Notes: generated by a model not told the origin, from the letters alone. Shown: positions 1 through 11,474, counted from the stretch's first letter. The stretch is 25,178 bases of DNA from Hofstenia miamia (GCA_900660155.1 CABFPE010000045.1:367333-392510); one strand, 5' to 3'. Numbers and translations are program-made.

Positions 1-25
<25 letters not shown>
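1..25. repeat. (TA)n microsatellite at window edge
   Basis: An uninterrupted TA dinucleotide run of 25 bases that is cut by the window start, so its true length is unknown. Confidence 0.95.
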
Positions 26-31
<6 letters not shown>

Positions 32-244
32 TTATTGGTCCCGCTTTTGTGCAAATTAAAATATTCCCATGACTTCGTTTCTACATATAAATGATTGAGA
101 TTTTGTAGGATAGTTGCTCAATATAAACAATGCCTCAATTCTAAATATATAAGTTGGCATGAATACTGCAGGAGTAATGGTAAAAAATAAAAAACCATGT
201 GCATCCGGAGATTACGAACCGTAAATTTGGGAATAGCAATAATA

Positions 245-291
245 ATTATATATATATAATATATTATATATATAATATATTATATATATAA
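245..291. repeat. AT-only tandem repeat, period 16
   Basis: From 249 the 16-base unit TATATATATAATATAT occurs twice in tandem (249-264, 265-280) and is followed by a partial third unit. It is a compound TA repeat rather than a pure dinucleotide run. Confidence 0.85.
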
Positions 292-310
292 GGTCAGTTG
301 ATTCCATGGG

Positions 311-341
311 GCCTGAGACAACCAATATAAGGGTCTCAGGC
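311..341. repeat. Short GC-rich inverted repeat
   Basis: GCCTGAGAC at 311-319 is the exact reverse complement of GTCTCAGGC at 333-341, giving a 9-bp stem with a 13-base loop. It stands out against the AT-rich surroundings and begins 20 bases after the period-16 repeat. It may be a transposon end; no partner terminus was found. Confidence 0.6.
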
Positions 342-761
342 TCAGGCACTCATCCTATGTAAACAAAATATCTTGCTTTTGAAATTTATGTCATCGTCGC
401 TCTATGGAGAATTGCAAATTAGGAAATGCAACGCAAAAAACAAAAATTTACAATAGTGGTCGTTTTTACAATTGTAAAATGTTAAAAGACTGTTCTTCTT
501 TGTCAATGAGAAACAAACCGTTCAATGACTATCAAATGACATTTTCTATCCAAATTTTTTCAATAGTAAACATTGGGAGATATGAAATTTTTTTTGTGAC
601 ATTGTTGAGCAACTGAATTGCTTAGCAATAACTATTTTACAAATTCATGTTCTGAGGTTGGTACAGAAACAGGTAGTACTAGTGTACAGAATGTACTAAT
701 GGCAGTTGCAACTTTTTAATATAAGGACAGCAGCTAACACTCTTAATAAAATTAAGAATCA

Positions 762-1490
762 CTAGGATTCTAAAGATTCGCTTCTCAAATTAATTGCAAA
801 ATAGACTTTGGTTAAAGATTTAAGTGCTTGCATCTCATGAAGACGATCTTCAAACGAAGAAATGTCTTCCGTGATGAATCCATCTAAGAATGCTTTGGCA
901 CTAAGTTGTCCAAAAATGGTAAAGTAGAAGCTTAGTAGGCCTTTCCATGCCGCAAGAAAATATTTTGTTCCAGTGTTTCGAAGCAATAATCTTAAGTTTG
1001 TTCGTTCCAGTAACTAAAAGTATTTTCCAATTGTACAATTTTTGGCAACCAGGCGTGCTTCGATTACAAATTCATCAAAGGAGTGTCACAATTTGACAAG
1101 GTCATTAAGTATATTACTCACATTGTGTAAGTCAACTGTCAAGTCTACAGTTTTCAAAAGCATATTGCGTTGATCTTTAGAATCATCTGCCACAAAAATA
1201 TTACAACATCATTGAAGCTCAATAATCAAATGGCTTTGCACGATTTCGAATTCCATAAAGAATTCAGAGCGGTTGCATTCGCAAGTTTTCACGCAATAAC
1301 TCAATTTTCGCCTAAATTTGCTGAAAAACCTACTTTCGTTGGCTACTGGGAATTTTACGTACAATTTCTACGGATTTCGTATCAAAGCTCGTTCAAACTA
1401 CGGTTGACATTCTGATGCAATTTCAGCAATGGAATAAGCTCGTAAAAAACATCAGCGTTATCACAAGTGCGAAAAAGGCACTTATATTTA
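762..1490 (-). pseudogene. Decayed, unidentified open frame
   Basis: On the minus strand one frame runs from about 1330 down to a stop at 762, about 190 codons with only three internal stops. A second frame upstream (about 1490-1330) also reads with few stops, which would imply a frameshift. The last 74 codons (986-762) are open. The predicted residues are mixed and not low-complexity (for example DDSKDQRNM and FEDRLHEMQALKSL), but I recognise no family, catalytic motif or membrane pattern. In DNA this AT-rich about 15 stops would be expected over this length, so decayed coding sequence is plausible. With the number of windows available, chance is not excluded. Confidence 0.25.
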
Positions 1491-2168
1491 AGTAAAATTG
1501 CTACAATTTTTGCAAAAATCGGGAATTTAAAATTTGCGTAAGTTTAATTACTAGAAAGAAATTGACCTTGTATTACTATATATTTTGATAAAATAATCTC
1601 AAAATCAAAGGAGAGAAATTTAAAAATAATTGTTTTTAAAACAAAAGAAATCCAGTAGTTATTGCGAAATAGAACAAAGGATGAAAGACTAAATAGAACA
1701 AAAAAGCCTAAGTCTAGACGGAAATGAAATCGAGGTAGTGAAATTTTTCCAAATACTTGGTATTATTTAGTGATGATGACTTAGGTTGACAATCAAATGT
1801 AAACTACATAATTTGAACTGTTAATTTACAAAATATGGAAATTATTCTTCTTTGCATCAAGCCGAGCCTCTGATTGTTTTTACTACTGATTAACAACCTA
1901 CTATCTAAAAATCCGAATAGATTGAAATTTGTATATGGCACCACGGCCTAGGAAATCCTCAGCAAAAAATGAAGCAAGCAAAGCACATGGGATTCTAGTA
2001 GAAGTATCCGAGTGGAGCAAATCTCTACACTAGTAAATATCAAGAATGAATAAAATTATATTTCCAACGTGAATTATGAAGAAGCCTGCCAGCAATTTTG
2101 CCCTGCTACATTAGAACACCGTCATAAACTATGTGCAATAATCCATGGTAACGCCTGCAATACAGTAA

Positions 2169-2171
<3 letters not shown>
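1491..2171. other. AT-rich stretch with one small ATG frame
   Basis: No identifiable gene. A 32-codon frame with an ATG lies at 1935-2033 (plus) in a locally GC-richer patch. Its product starts MAPRPRKSS, basic and hydrophilic, and it has no recognised homologue. A second open patch follows at about 2074-2170 in another frame. Either could be decayed coding sequence or chance. Confidence 0.3.

Positions 2172-2211
<40 letters not shown>
2172..2211. repeat. (TA)n microsatellite
   Basis: Forty bases of uninterrupted alternating T and A. Confidence 0.95.
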
Positions 2212-2215
<4 letters not shown>

Positions 2216-2412
2216 CTATTTCATAATTATTTAGTTATTCAATGTGATATTGTGATTACATAATCACGAAAAGTTTCGGCGCTAAGAATTTTCACCGCAA
2301 AATTTGTCTGAAAATTTTTCCGTAGAAATTTTTCAAAATTACATGTTCGAAACTTTTTAGCATCGAAGCATTGAGAAACGTGTTTTTTCACAAAAGCTGA
2401 AAAAAATTATTT

Positions 2413-2732
2413 TTAATCAATACAAATGACATTAACCTCGTCATCAAAGAGAAAATCTTCCACCTCTCCATCTTCTAACACAGATTCAGCCTGAATTTCA
2501 TCAAGTTTTTTTATGTCCGACCCTTGCTTGTCGTCACCATTTCTTATATGATAATGTCTATTATAATATATTTGAATGCATTTAAAATCTCTCTCTTGTC
2601 ATCACAAATTTTTAACTCCACAGATAACAATCTCCAAACGACCCTTTAGTATTGGATATAAAAGTGCGTTTATAACTTTCGACAATTATGTCATTACATG
2701 CAAGGTGGTTCTTAGGATCAGGAGTGATAATG
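2413..2732 (-). pseudogene. PIF/Harbinger-like transposase, C-terminal relic
   Basis: Reading the minus strand from 2732 to 2413, three consecutive pieces in shifted frames line up with the end of a Harbinger (HARBI1, DDE_4) transposase. The first has ITPDPKNHL followed by ESYKRTF and KGSFGD, in the place of the family's 'TP..nP...  ..RvvIERtFG.lKgRF' block, which carries the last catalytic Glu (here Lys). The second has RLLSVELKI and a hydrophobic DIII, in the place of 'r.L...l......  aC.vLHN'. The third is a hydrophilic acidic tail containing EDGEVEDFLFDDE before a stop at 2413-2415, as is common at Harbinger C-termini. At least two frameshifts and a stop break it. The plus-strand frame over 2576-2773 is a shadow. 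The family call rests on motif memory; a decayed relative in the DDE_4 group is equally possible. Confidence 0.42.
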
Positions 2733-5700
2733 GGTCATGTCGTTCATTAAATGGGGTTGACATCAATTCCTGATTACATGTACAAGATTTATTGCTGCAT
2801 TGAAATATTGAACGGTGTGTTAAATGTAACTGTTTTGTTGCATGACAATTAAAGCATAGCAAAAATTTAATTTTCCCACAAGCTGGCTAGAAATGTGTGA
2901 AAACACATATATTTTTGTAAATTTGGCCACATGTCTATTTCAATCCAAATATCAATTGAGAATAATCTAAGCTGACTTGTACTCCCTTTTTTCAGATTTT
3001 AGCTGCTATGTCAAACTTTTGTCATGATAAAAGATCGATATCTGTTTGATTGCAAGCTAGTTTTATAAATGATTAAGGACCGCTCTGGAAATGTTCGGTT
3101 TTTTAATATTATATTATGTTCTACTATTTTATTAAATTCATTTTGATATGTCTAGTTTTCGAATTTTTCTTAAGGAGGCATATCAAATATTTTTAAAGAA
3201 GCAATTCCTTCAACGGACCCAATTGAGCAAATCGAGTACTGGCGGGCCAAAATTAGGAAGACGGGTCGGGCCCAAAAAGTTTGACCTATTTACAGACCTG
3301 CTTAGGATTGTATGATCATCTGACAAACTCTTGTGATACGATAATAAAGGCCGAAATTTCGAAAATCTGTCCAAAAATTTTTTGCCGAAGTTTTTGTCAG
3401 AAACTTTCTTCGCTGAAACATTTCGGGATTAATGTACCTCGAAAAAAAGAGAATATTTTTGAAATCACGATATCGTCATTATCGCAGTTAAGAATCAAAA
3501 GTCAAATATATTGTAGTGATGAAAACAATTTTCACGGAAGTGGGCTAGCAATCATTCTCCTGATATCATGATCATGATGTTTTTAGTCGATGTTGGATTG
3601 CTTACAATTCAAATTACATAGATGTAAGATTAGTAGTATACTTTCTAATCTTCTATTCTTCTAGCATATGAATAGTGTAATTATAAAACAGTCTCCCAGT
3701 TAAAACAGGCCGATTGCTCTAGCCATAAATAAATTCTTACAAATAATAAACGGATATTGCAAATTATAATGAAAACAATTAGTTGCGAGGGAAAGTTTAA
3801 TTTCGTGCTTGAATTTCCACACGGTGTTCATCCAAAAAAATCATTGCTTGAGGAAAAAATTGCATTGATATGCTAATAGACTGATATTCATTAGATTATA
3901 AATCTGTAATATAGTCAAACATTAAAACAGGATTAAATGTAAATTGTAAACATCAAGCATTCATTGGAATTAGAAAAAACTAAAATAAACCCACATTCAC
4001 TGGAACCTGGATGTACTTGTGAAATTAAAGCCACTTAAACCTTATTGTAAATTTTTAACTCAATCGAATGTTTGTCAATGTTCGATACACAAATTTAAAA
4101 AATAATAATTCATTGGTACTACGATAGTGCCAACCATAGTGATAATCGTCATACAACATTTAATGAAAAATTTCGGCGATATTAAGTGAAGTGGTGCTAA
4201 AAATAATTGCAATTTCACTATTCGAGACTGCCTTCTTATGAAATGAATTGAATGCTTTCAGAAATAATGATTTTGTCTTATTGTGTTTTCCATAATTATA
4301 TTTAGAAGTCGATTTTAAATATATCCAACGAATATTATTTATGATATTTACTAATTGCCAATATATTATAAATTGGTATTGAAATCAGTACAAAATAATT
4401 TCACTAAACTTCAGTTTTCTTTAAAATCAAAAAGTATGTGTAGTTATATTGTTTTATGTGAATACAAGAGCACCAACATAAAACATACTTTTAAAGTTTG
4501 TGATGCACCTGAGTCAAAGGCTTTCATGAAAAGATATGGATGGATGTTGAACCACGCTTAGAACATTATTTTTATAATGTATCGTTCCATATTATTGAAT
4601 TTACAACCTCTTTCCCACCTTGAAGTAAGTAAATCTTGTCTAAGTACACCTTTACGACTATTTGGTTGACTTTTGTTCCAAGAAGGATTTGGAACTTTTC
4701 CGTAAAAACATATTTTTCTTTAAAACAACCGTTTTCTAAAAAAATCCCAAGAATTTTGAACCATCTGGCTGTGGCGTGGTGAAGCATGAAGCATAGACTA
4801 AACTTAGTTATTTGAAATAAGAATATTTTAAGAAAAAACTATATTCATTATTCCATTTGAAACCCTAGGTTGATAAAACATTTGAATTATTTTAAATAAG
4901 TGGCAATAAATAGTCAATAATAATTAGTTGGAGGGAAGACTCGCAATTCATAACGCCTCCTTCTCCAACAGAGAAAGTTAATAACAAAGTACTGAAGAAC
5001 GAAATAAATCACAAAATAAACGCATTTTTTTAATACACCACATGAAAAAATTGATATTATTTTAGAAGTACGTGAAACACCATCATTCAATTGCAATTTA
5101 GCAATCAAACAGTATTGACTTAAACCGTGTGGGACTGAACTACATCGTTAAAATGTTTGAAGGAGTGTTAAAAGAGATTTTGTTTAATCCCACCAGTGCG
5201 ATTAGTTGAACCGCTATTAAATTTTAAACGTTACTTTATTCTTAATAATGAAATCAAAGAGGTGACAATCGGTCAATCAATTTCTGTGAAATCTACTCAC
5301 ACTAAATTCATCATTCCGTAAATCGCAATGATTTCTATACTGAGAAGATAGAAATTTAGGATTAGTCCATTTTAATAAATCAACGCCGGTGGCGTCAAAC
5401 ATTGGCTGGAATGAGTGGGAAATAACAAAAAACAAACACGGGCTTAATTTGCGCGCATAGACGTTGGGCATTGTTAAGGAGAGCATTAGAGTCAAACAAC
5501 TCATAAATTTAATTAAATATAACAATATGGATAAGGAATAGTTTTAATTAAATTTCGCCTTTGCAAATTATCAATGTTAATTTTAATTCAAATTTTACAA
5601 TTTTACTTTCTTCATAATCTCAAACTTTTATTGTTACAACTCTTCCCGAACATAATGCCTTAAAGTAACAATTTTTCGAATCAAATTCGTTATACTGTGA

Positions 5701-6076
5701 TTTAGGATTAATTTAGAAATTCCGCCAAATTATTCGTGTAGTAGAATGTTAATTTCGAATGGAAAATCTCATTTTATATACAAAGTTTACATTATTGTAT
5801 TAACAGCATTATGCCTTCTATGAAATGGAACGCGCCTGTTTTTGTAGTCATCGCTGTTCAAAAAGTGTAATAAATGTCAATCTAAGAAATGTAAAATAAT
5901 TCCAAAGCTATTTATAAGCATCATATTTCAATGAAAGATTCAATATTAGCAGAGCTAAAAGACATTTACGTTTAGGTAAAACAGTTTACTCAAGAATGTG
6001 AAACTGAGACTTATAATTACTTGTTTAAATGAAAAACTACGTAAACACGAGGCATCACCGTTGTAATAAGTCCAGC
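2733..6076. other. AT-rich stretch without recognisable genes
   Basis: Several frames of 60-96 codons exist (3281-3571 plus, 4355-4561 plus, 4572-4787 minus, 4914-5108 minus, 5277-5525 minus). This is about what chance gives at this base composition, and none shows a family motif. A short GC-richer patch at 3240-3285 contains GGGTCGGGCCC, a motif also common in hAT subterminal regions. No promoter, tRNA or splice-supported exon could be defended. Confidence 0.4.
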
Positions 6077-6426
6077 GAGCTGGAAGTGGTCGGCCCAGTC
6101 TAGTACAGCCCTCAAACATTGCGGTTCTGTCGATCCGAGGTTTTCCTAAGACTAAGTAATTTATCATTTTTTTTGTTAAATACAATGTATTTCCAAATTT
6201 ATAAGTACAATGCTATTCATGGATACATATTTATATTGGAAAATGTACAATAAATAATGTATAATAAAAAAATAACAAACATTTTGAAATCATAATACAA
6301 TATTGATTATAAAAGTGCCCCTGAGGAGGAGCATGGACAAGAAAGTGCTAAATCGTAAACGGTCCTATCCTGATACATTCGGTCCATTTTGGTCTCGGTA
6401 GAGGAAAGGCGGATCACTTCCAGCTC
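6077..6426. repeat. 350-bp unit bounded by 19-bp inverted repeats
   Basis: GAGCTGGAAGTGGTCGGCC at 6077-6095 and the reverse complement of 6408-6426 agree at 17 of 19 positions. Both ends are markedly GC-richer than the core. This is what a short non-autonomous inverted-repeat element would look like, but I see no convincing target-site duplication, so the ends may extend beyond the matched part. The minus-strand frame at 5955-6185 overlaps the left arm and is not interpreted as a gene. Confidence 0.4.
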
Positions 6427-7514
6427 TAGTTAGTCTGCCATTTTCTTAGGAAACTATTTCTATGTAATATTCACTTCTCTAATGCCCTATAATCAGGGAT
6501 AGGGAAAATACTGGAACCAGCACTATTCGAAATACATTGAAAACAGGAAATATTCAAGAGAAATAATATATTTTGCAAATATTAACATTAAAAATTGTGG
6601 GACTATAGTTCATTTTTAGAACAAATTTTCCACTTATTTTTTTTTAAATTTGTGTTACACATATTTCCGTGCTTTGCTAGTTTTTAAATTATAGAAAAGT
6701 AGACCAAACAAATAGTTGGCCAAAGGTTTCCTGCTTCGAAATTCACACGTAGATTATACTAGAAAGTATTGCGCCTGCTGAAAGCTGTTTCAACTGCTGC
6801 GTTCTTTTACTAAAATCCCATTTATATAATGAAGTCAACACAGGTAACTATTTCATCCAGAACTTGATAATATTGTAAAGGTAACAATCCCCTGGATAAT
6901 AGAGCCATTTTTCCTTATAGAGGAAACTTTCATTCAGACAAGAAATCCATTCAACTAATGCTTTGATAAATAAGACTAAAAATCTCGTAAATAGAACCCA
7001 TATTTGCAAAAATTGTTCGGAAAATTAAGCAAAATATGTCTTTTGCCTCACTTAATAAAATCAAGTTTTCTGTCTCCGTTTTTTTCAAAGTTGCTGGTTT
7101 TATATCTCCAAATCTCTGCGATTTGCTTTGCTACTTCAATCAAACACTAGCTTTTCAAAATTAGGTTCCACGTTTTTAGGAAATTCTCAAACAAGAGCTA
7201 GCTAGTTATAATTATTAATTCAGCGAAATATTGCCACCGGTTGTGTACCTTGAAATAATGGTCTTACATAAGTACGGGCATGACAAAATAAATTTCATGA
7301 ACAGAAAAAAATAGTCCAAAAGCCAAAAAATGTCAATGGAAAAAGTTATTATTGAATTAACATTGCACTGCATTTTTAAATCATACTGTAATGGGCTGTA
7401 AACTAAATTATTAAAAATTAATTTATACTAATTCTCAAAAAACGCATTGCCAAACTTCTTCAAGGCATGCATGCCATTCTGTCGCGGCGCCAGAGCGGGT
7501 GAATTATGGTGGCA
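6427..7514. other. AT-rich stretch without recognisable genes
   Basis: Nothing identifiable apart from a GC-rich patch at about 7465-7515 (TCGCGGCGCC near 7483) lying immediately upstream of the pogo-like relic. It may be part of the same decayed element. Confidence 0.4.
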
Positions 7515-7739
7515 CTAAAACATGGAGGAAAGCAAATAACTTTTAAAGAAAGATTTTATTGAAGGGTGCAATAATTATAACAATAAAGACAACAGTAAAA
7601 TGTACGTGCAATGCAATTTCGTCTTTATAAACATGCTATGAAGGGATCAGAGGGGCATTGGGGATCTAAGCCAGCGGACATGTATTATGCTTGTTCTAAT
7701 AAAAATGCATGGACTACTAAATTTATATTTAACATGTAA
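7515..7739 (+). pseudogene. pogo/Tigger-like (DDE_1) transposase relic
   Basis: One plus-strand frame, interrupted by several stops, carries two blocks in the right order and spacing for a pogo/Tigger/CENP-B-type DDE domain. HGGKQITFKERF (7521-7556) corresponds to the family's 'gGkkskeRvTvLlcaN' strand. SNKNAWTTKFIF (7695-7730) corresponds to the 'y..NkkAWMt..iF..wl' block downstream of the second catalytic region. Both blocks are in the same frame, 46 codons apart. The part between them has stops at 7560, 7569, 7575, 7581 and others, so the gene is dead. The catalytic 'DEtgl' block upstream and the 'DNa.aH' block downstream could not be found. Position and orientation suggest a fragment of a once longer element. 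Confidence 0.42.
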
Positions 7740-8159
7740 AAATGTTTGTTTTGATGATGGATTTTTCACCGCTTAAAAATTAAAAAAATAATATACTAAA
7801 GATTCAGGAAATGACTTTTCTTATTGCAAAATTCTATCTTGAAGATAAAGATCTCAACTTATCCAAATCAATTGGATTTTATCAGGTATGCAATCTGTTA
7901 CATCTAGAGTAACGGAAGGAAGTGATTTATTACTTTCTTATACTTTATTATAATTTAGTGAACTTTATTTTACGCTTCCTTTTTATTTTAAATTATGAAG
8001 TATTTCTTCCATTAATTGTATTCAATCGGATATTAATCACATTAGAAATGAGACATTTAATAATAAATTAAATTTTCAATTTGAAAATGCAAAGCGACCT
8101 TTGCTAAAAGAAATGTCTACAGTAGAAAATATAGACGATTTTGGAGAGTTGTATCATAT
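7740..8159. other. AT-rich stretch, nothing recognised
   Basis: Low-complexity AT-rich DNA with no motif or structure that I can support. Confidence 0.5.
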
Positions 8160-8600
8160 ATGAACATTAAGAGATGGAAGTTTGACACATTTTTGCAAAC
8201 TGCCTTACCCCGCTCCACACACTTTGTGCACTGCCCGTATTCACGAGTTTTCCTCTGTCCAACGCTTTATATTTTATCCATCAAATTGCCCCATCCAAAA
8301 AATATGCTCCAAGAATTATTGTCCCATATTTGGTTTATGACAATTTTCAAATAACTACTCTTTCGTTGCCAAATATTTGTAATCCCTTACTGAGAAGATA
8401 CAAAATATTTTCTATTGCTAACTTTGATGTATTAAAAATCACCTTAAAATCTCCAAAATTGGGAAATTTTTTGTTGTTTTTCGCAATTCAAGAATATTTC
8501 TGCCCCACTTTGCCACATGGGTACCAACTTTAAAAAAACCTTGCCACACATACCCCATGGATCGACATGTACCATTTCCATTTCTGCTCACATTCGCAAA
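8160..8600 (-). pseudogene. Possible piggyBac-like transposase relic
   Basis: The minus strand shows an open stretch of about 50 codons (roughly 8600-8440) including HVAKWGRNILELRKTT. A piggyBac transposase has a 'KP.KWG.k...l....T' segment of similar spacing. Further along (about 8260-8170) another frame gives EYGQCTKCVERGK, which resembles the start of the Cys-rich cluster at piggyBac C-termini ('rC..C...gk'), but only the first two cysteines and one later Cys are present. Frames differ and stops intervene. The plus-strand frames at 8160-8354 and 8330-8533 are more AT-driven and unconvincing. This is a weak call; an unrelated relic or chance is quite possible. Confidence 0.22.
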
Positions 8601-11181
8601 TTAAGAGGTCAGTGCTAAAAGTACTAAGTCACATTTTTGAAAAATTTAGAATAAGACCATCAATATAAACCACTTCTGTAGTAAATATTCTCAATTCACA
8701 TTGTTTTGAGCAAGAAGTACATTTGTACAAAATCAGCCAATCAAACTGGCCCTAACAATTAGTTGCGTTATCACAATAATCATGGCTACCAACAATGAAA
8801 TTGAAATGAATTCACAAGAACAATGCAAATCAGCTAAAAAATGAGGGAAAAAGCTTCTAGCTGAAAAAAGAATATTATTAAAACATTGAAAAAAGGTGGA
8901 TAATTCTTATAAATGCTATTTTTTCTAACTGATTTGGTAACTAACTAATCTAAATCTAAAAATTCGCCAGCGATTATTTGGATATCCAGTTTTGTTCTGA
9001 AAGGCTGTCTCTTGTACATAGATGGCTTTTTTCGTTAAAGACTTTGTATAACTAAACAGTCAGAATTTTGCGAAATTTGGTTGGATTTCAGCATTTTGGA
9101 GAGACCCCTTAGCTCTATCTTACAAAATAAAAATAGATTATCAATTATTAAAAACCCGGGTAATTAGTGAATTTCTATTCGACTATTCCAACAAACGCAT
9201 TTCAGAGCCATATTGCCCTGCGACTACTGACCTTATGGACTAGCTTGATATATTAAAATATACGCGCTGACTAGCTCCATGAGAAACTATTTTGTTTTTT
9301 TAATTTATCAAAACTGGATCCACTACAAATGTCCAAAAGAAAATGCAAAAATTCACACTTTTACTTAAGTCAACTAAATAAGGATAGACCATCTTTGGAA
9401 ACTTATCTCGCAATGAGTTTTTATGCTATCAACACAGTATATATATATTTTTTTCATTTATTAGATACAAATTTAAAATCCGAGATAGAAAACTTCATTT
9501 TTTAAAAACAAATTTGATACTTAAATATAAATTTTGAAATGTATTTTTCATTGAAATTGGAAACTAGATTGGATTACAAATTTTAATTATATAAAAGCAA
9601 TATTAAATAAATTAACACCCTATTACTTATATGCCAAATGTATGGTTCTATAAAAGTGTTTGTATTAGTGATTATAATAATCACGAACCTTATGAAAACT
9701 AAGTTAATTTTTGCATTGTTATTTGCTTATAGTGCAATTTATATGAGATTTTTTGATTGAAGACATCCCAAATTATATTAGTATCAATAAATTTTGGCGG
9801 TGTTTGCAGCAACTAAGGTATTCTCTGTGTTTCTTCTACTTTCCCATTTGCAAGTTTATACAAACAAATATCTTTGGTTGCTTTACAATTTTATCTTTAT
9901 GTGAGGGCTAACATGAATTCCATTTTCAGATTTGAAATATTCGTCACCAATTTTATAAGTTGTTGAAAAGAATAACGCGGAACTTGTTGTATGAACAATG
10001 AAATTTAATTACGAAATTTAATCGGGCCGATTAAATCGTGTAGTTAAGACAGGCCTCAAAAGAAACTTTAAAAGGCTTGCTTCACTTGCATGTTGAGGCT
10101 TTCCACAAATAGAATGTACGTTAGATTGAAGATAAGCTAGACATTTTTAACTTGACAGTTAAAATAGCAAGATTAGTTGCTTTCTTAGTAGTATTATGGA
10201 AAGGATAGATTTTCAATGGCAACTCTCATTTAAATGAGTGGGGTAACAATTTATCTACTGCTCACTAAAATAAATCCAGTAAATATATATTTTCCTACTT
10301 ATGTTATAATTTTGCATGTTTTTACAGCTTGCTTAATTCCTTGCAACTTCAATTCAGTGTTGTCACTTTTTTATTCTTAATCATACTTTATCTTTCAGTG
10401 TTTCTTTCATTGGAAATTGTTCTTACTAATGTGTTTGGTTGCAAAATGACAAAGACTGCACTTTTAACTTGTCAGTTCAATGTGCTTGCAAATTTAAAAA
10501 AAAAGTGAATTCGCAATTTGCATTATGAGAATTTTGAAAATTTGTATTTTATAGCAAATATTAATAAGTAAAGCTTATGCAAATTTTCAAAGAGCTACAA
10601 TAAAATTGATAAAATAGACTTAAATTGAATTCCATTTTCTTATTAATTTTGGATAAAGTAAATTCACATGCTCAAATATTTGCTTTTTAAATAATTTTGC
10701 AAAAAGATTTTGTTTATCTGAATATTTTTATTGTTTATAGTCACAGTTTGACTCTGAAAATGACGAATCTGTGATTTGCTTTTTGCTTCAAACATTTTTA
10801 AGCTACACGGTGTTTATAAATTTTGCTTATTGCTTAGGCCTATATATATTCATTGAAATTAAGCCGATGGTTGCATGTGTATTGGCATATAGATTATACA
10901 TATATACAAGCTGATTAAGAATTTAATAAGCTACATATAGTACATATTAAAAAGTATTAACAGAATAACAGAGGGTTAGTACTCATAAAACATCAAGATT
11001 ATAATGCTTCTCAATGCACACATCTTTTAAGTAGACAGATGCAAATAATTTACTTTATTCGAATTGTTGTGATTCAGATAACGAAAGTACAAAATATGTT
11101 TACTCATAGTAAGAGAATACAGGTCTTAATTTGAAATAACGTTTACTAATTCACGGGATGGAAAACTTGATGTTTCCCTAG
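8601..11181. other. AT-rich stretch without recognisable genes
   Basis: Two plus-strand open patches were seen: an ATG frame of 20 codons at 8782-8844 and an ATG-less frame of about 60 codons ending at 9242. Neither has a recognised motif, and frames of this length are expected by chance here. A perfect 21-bp palindrome lies at 10016-10036. Confidence 0.4.
10016..10036. repeat. Perfect palindrome, 10-bp arms
   Basis: ATTTAATCGG (10016-10025), a central G, then CCGATTAAAT (10027-10036). It is a single isolated inverted repeat that could bind a dimeric protein or mark an old transposon footprint; no partner structure was found. Confidence 0.6.
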
Positions 11182-11299
11182 AGGACAGAAGAAATGCTTT
11201 TCTGTTTGAAGTCACTTTCATGATTACAAAGAAGAGACCAAACAGTCGCTTCTCATTGTCATCTCCCATGGACTATTGTATCTCTCCTGATGAGTTGAG
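11182..11299 (+). other. Candidate internal exon, unidentified
   Basis: A plus-strand frame is open from 11130 to 11300. Within it a pyrimidine-rich acceptor (GATGTTTCCCTAG ending at 11181) and a good donor (GAG|GTAATA at 11299/11300) bracket 118 bases. The product is hydrophilic and mixed, with RRNAFLFEVTF and SSPMDYCISPDEL, and resembles no family I know. It has higher GC than its surroundings. It ends with two bases of a codon left over, which matches the phase of the next candidate exon at 11475. It could equally be a chance frame or a decayed transposon gene. Confidence 0.25.
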
Positions 11300-11474
11300 G
11301 TAATACAATTTTATCAACTTTGCATCTCAACCATTTGTAACATCTTAACTAGTTATCAACCAAGTTCTAATAATGATGATATTTATGATTTTGAGAAACC
11401 CTTCAACAAAAAATCTAAATAATTTCCACGCAAAAATTTTGAAAAGTAATAATATACTTCAGTTAGCGTAGCAG

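Larger units (their letters stand above)
26..761. other. AT-rich non-coding stretch
   Basis: I find no recognisable gene here. The 70-codon frame at 404-616 (plus) has a low-complexity, AT-driven composition and matches no family I know. The stretch contains a TA-rich tandem repeat (245-291) and a small GC-rich hairpin (311-341), listed separately. Confidence 0.5.

Noticed and set aside
1935..2170. Small ATG frame (MAPRPRKSS...) and a neighbouring open patch
   Set aside because: They could suggest a first exon, but no consistent splice pair links them and no homologue comes to mind.
2247..2265. Hairpin GTGATTACATAATCAC, resembled by 9665-9682
   Set aside because: The stems are only 6 bp in AT-rich DNA and the flanks do not match, so chance is the simpler explanation.
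3172..3283. Open plus-strand stretch with IEQIEYWRAK, reminiscent of the tail region of dynein heavy chains
   Set aside because: The resemblance is a few residues only, there is no good donor site, and the surroundings carry a hAT-like GGGCC motif; not enough to call an exon.
5277..5525. 82-codon minus-strand frame with a hydrophobic N-terminus resembling a signal peptide
   Set aside because: Its opposite strand is equally open, its composition is ordinary, and no domain follows the hydrophobic start.
8782..9242. Open patches at 8782-8844 and ending at 9242 (about 60 codons)
   Set aside because: Frames of this length are expected several times by chance in six frames of 25 kb at this composition, and no motif is recognisable.
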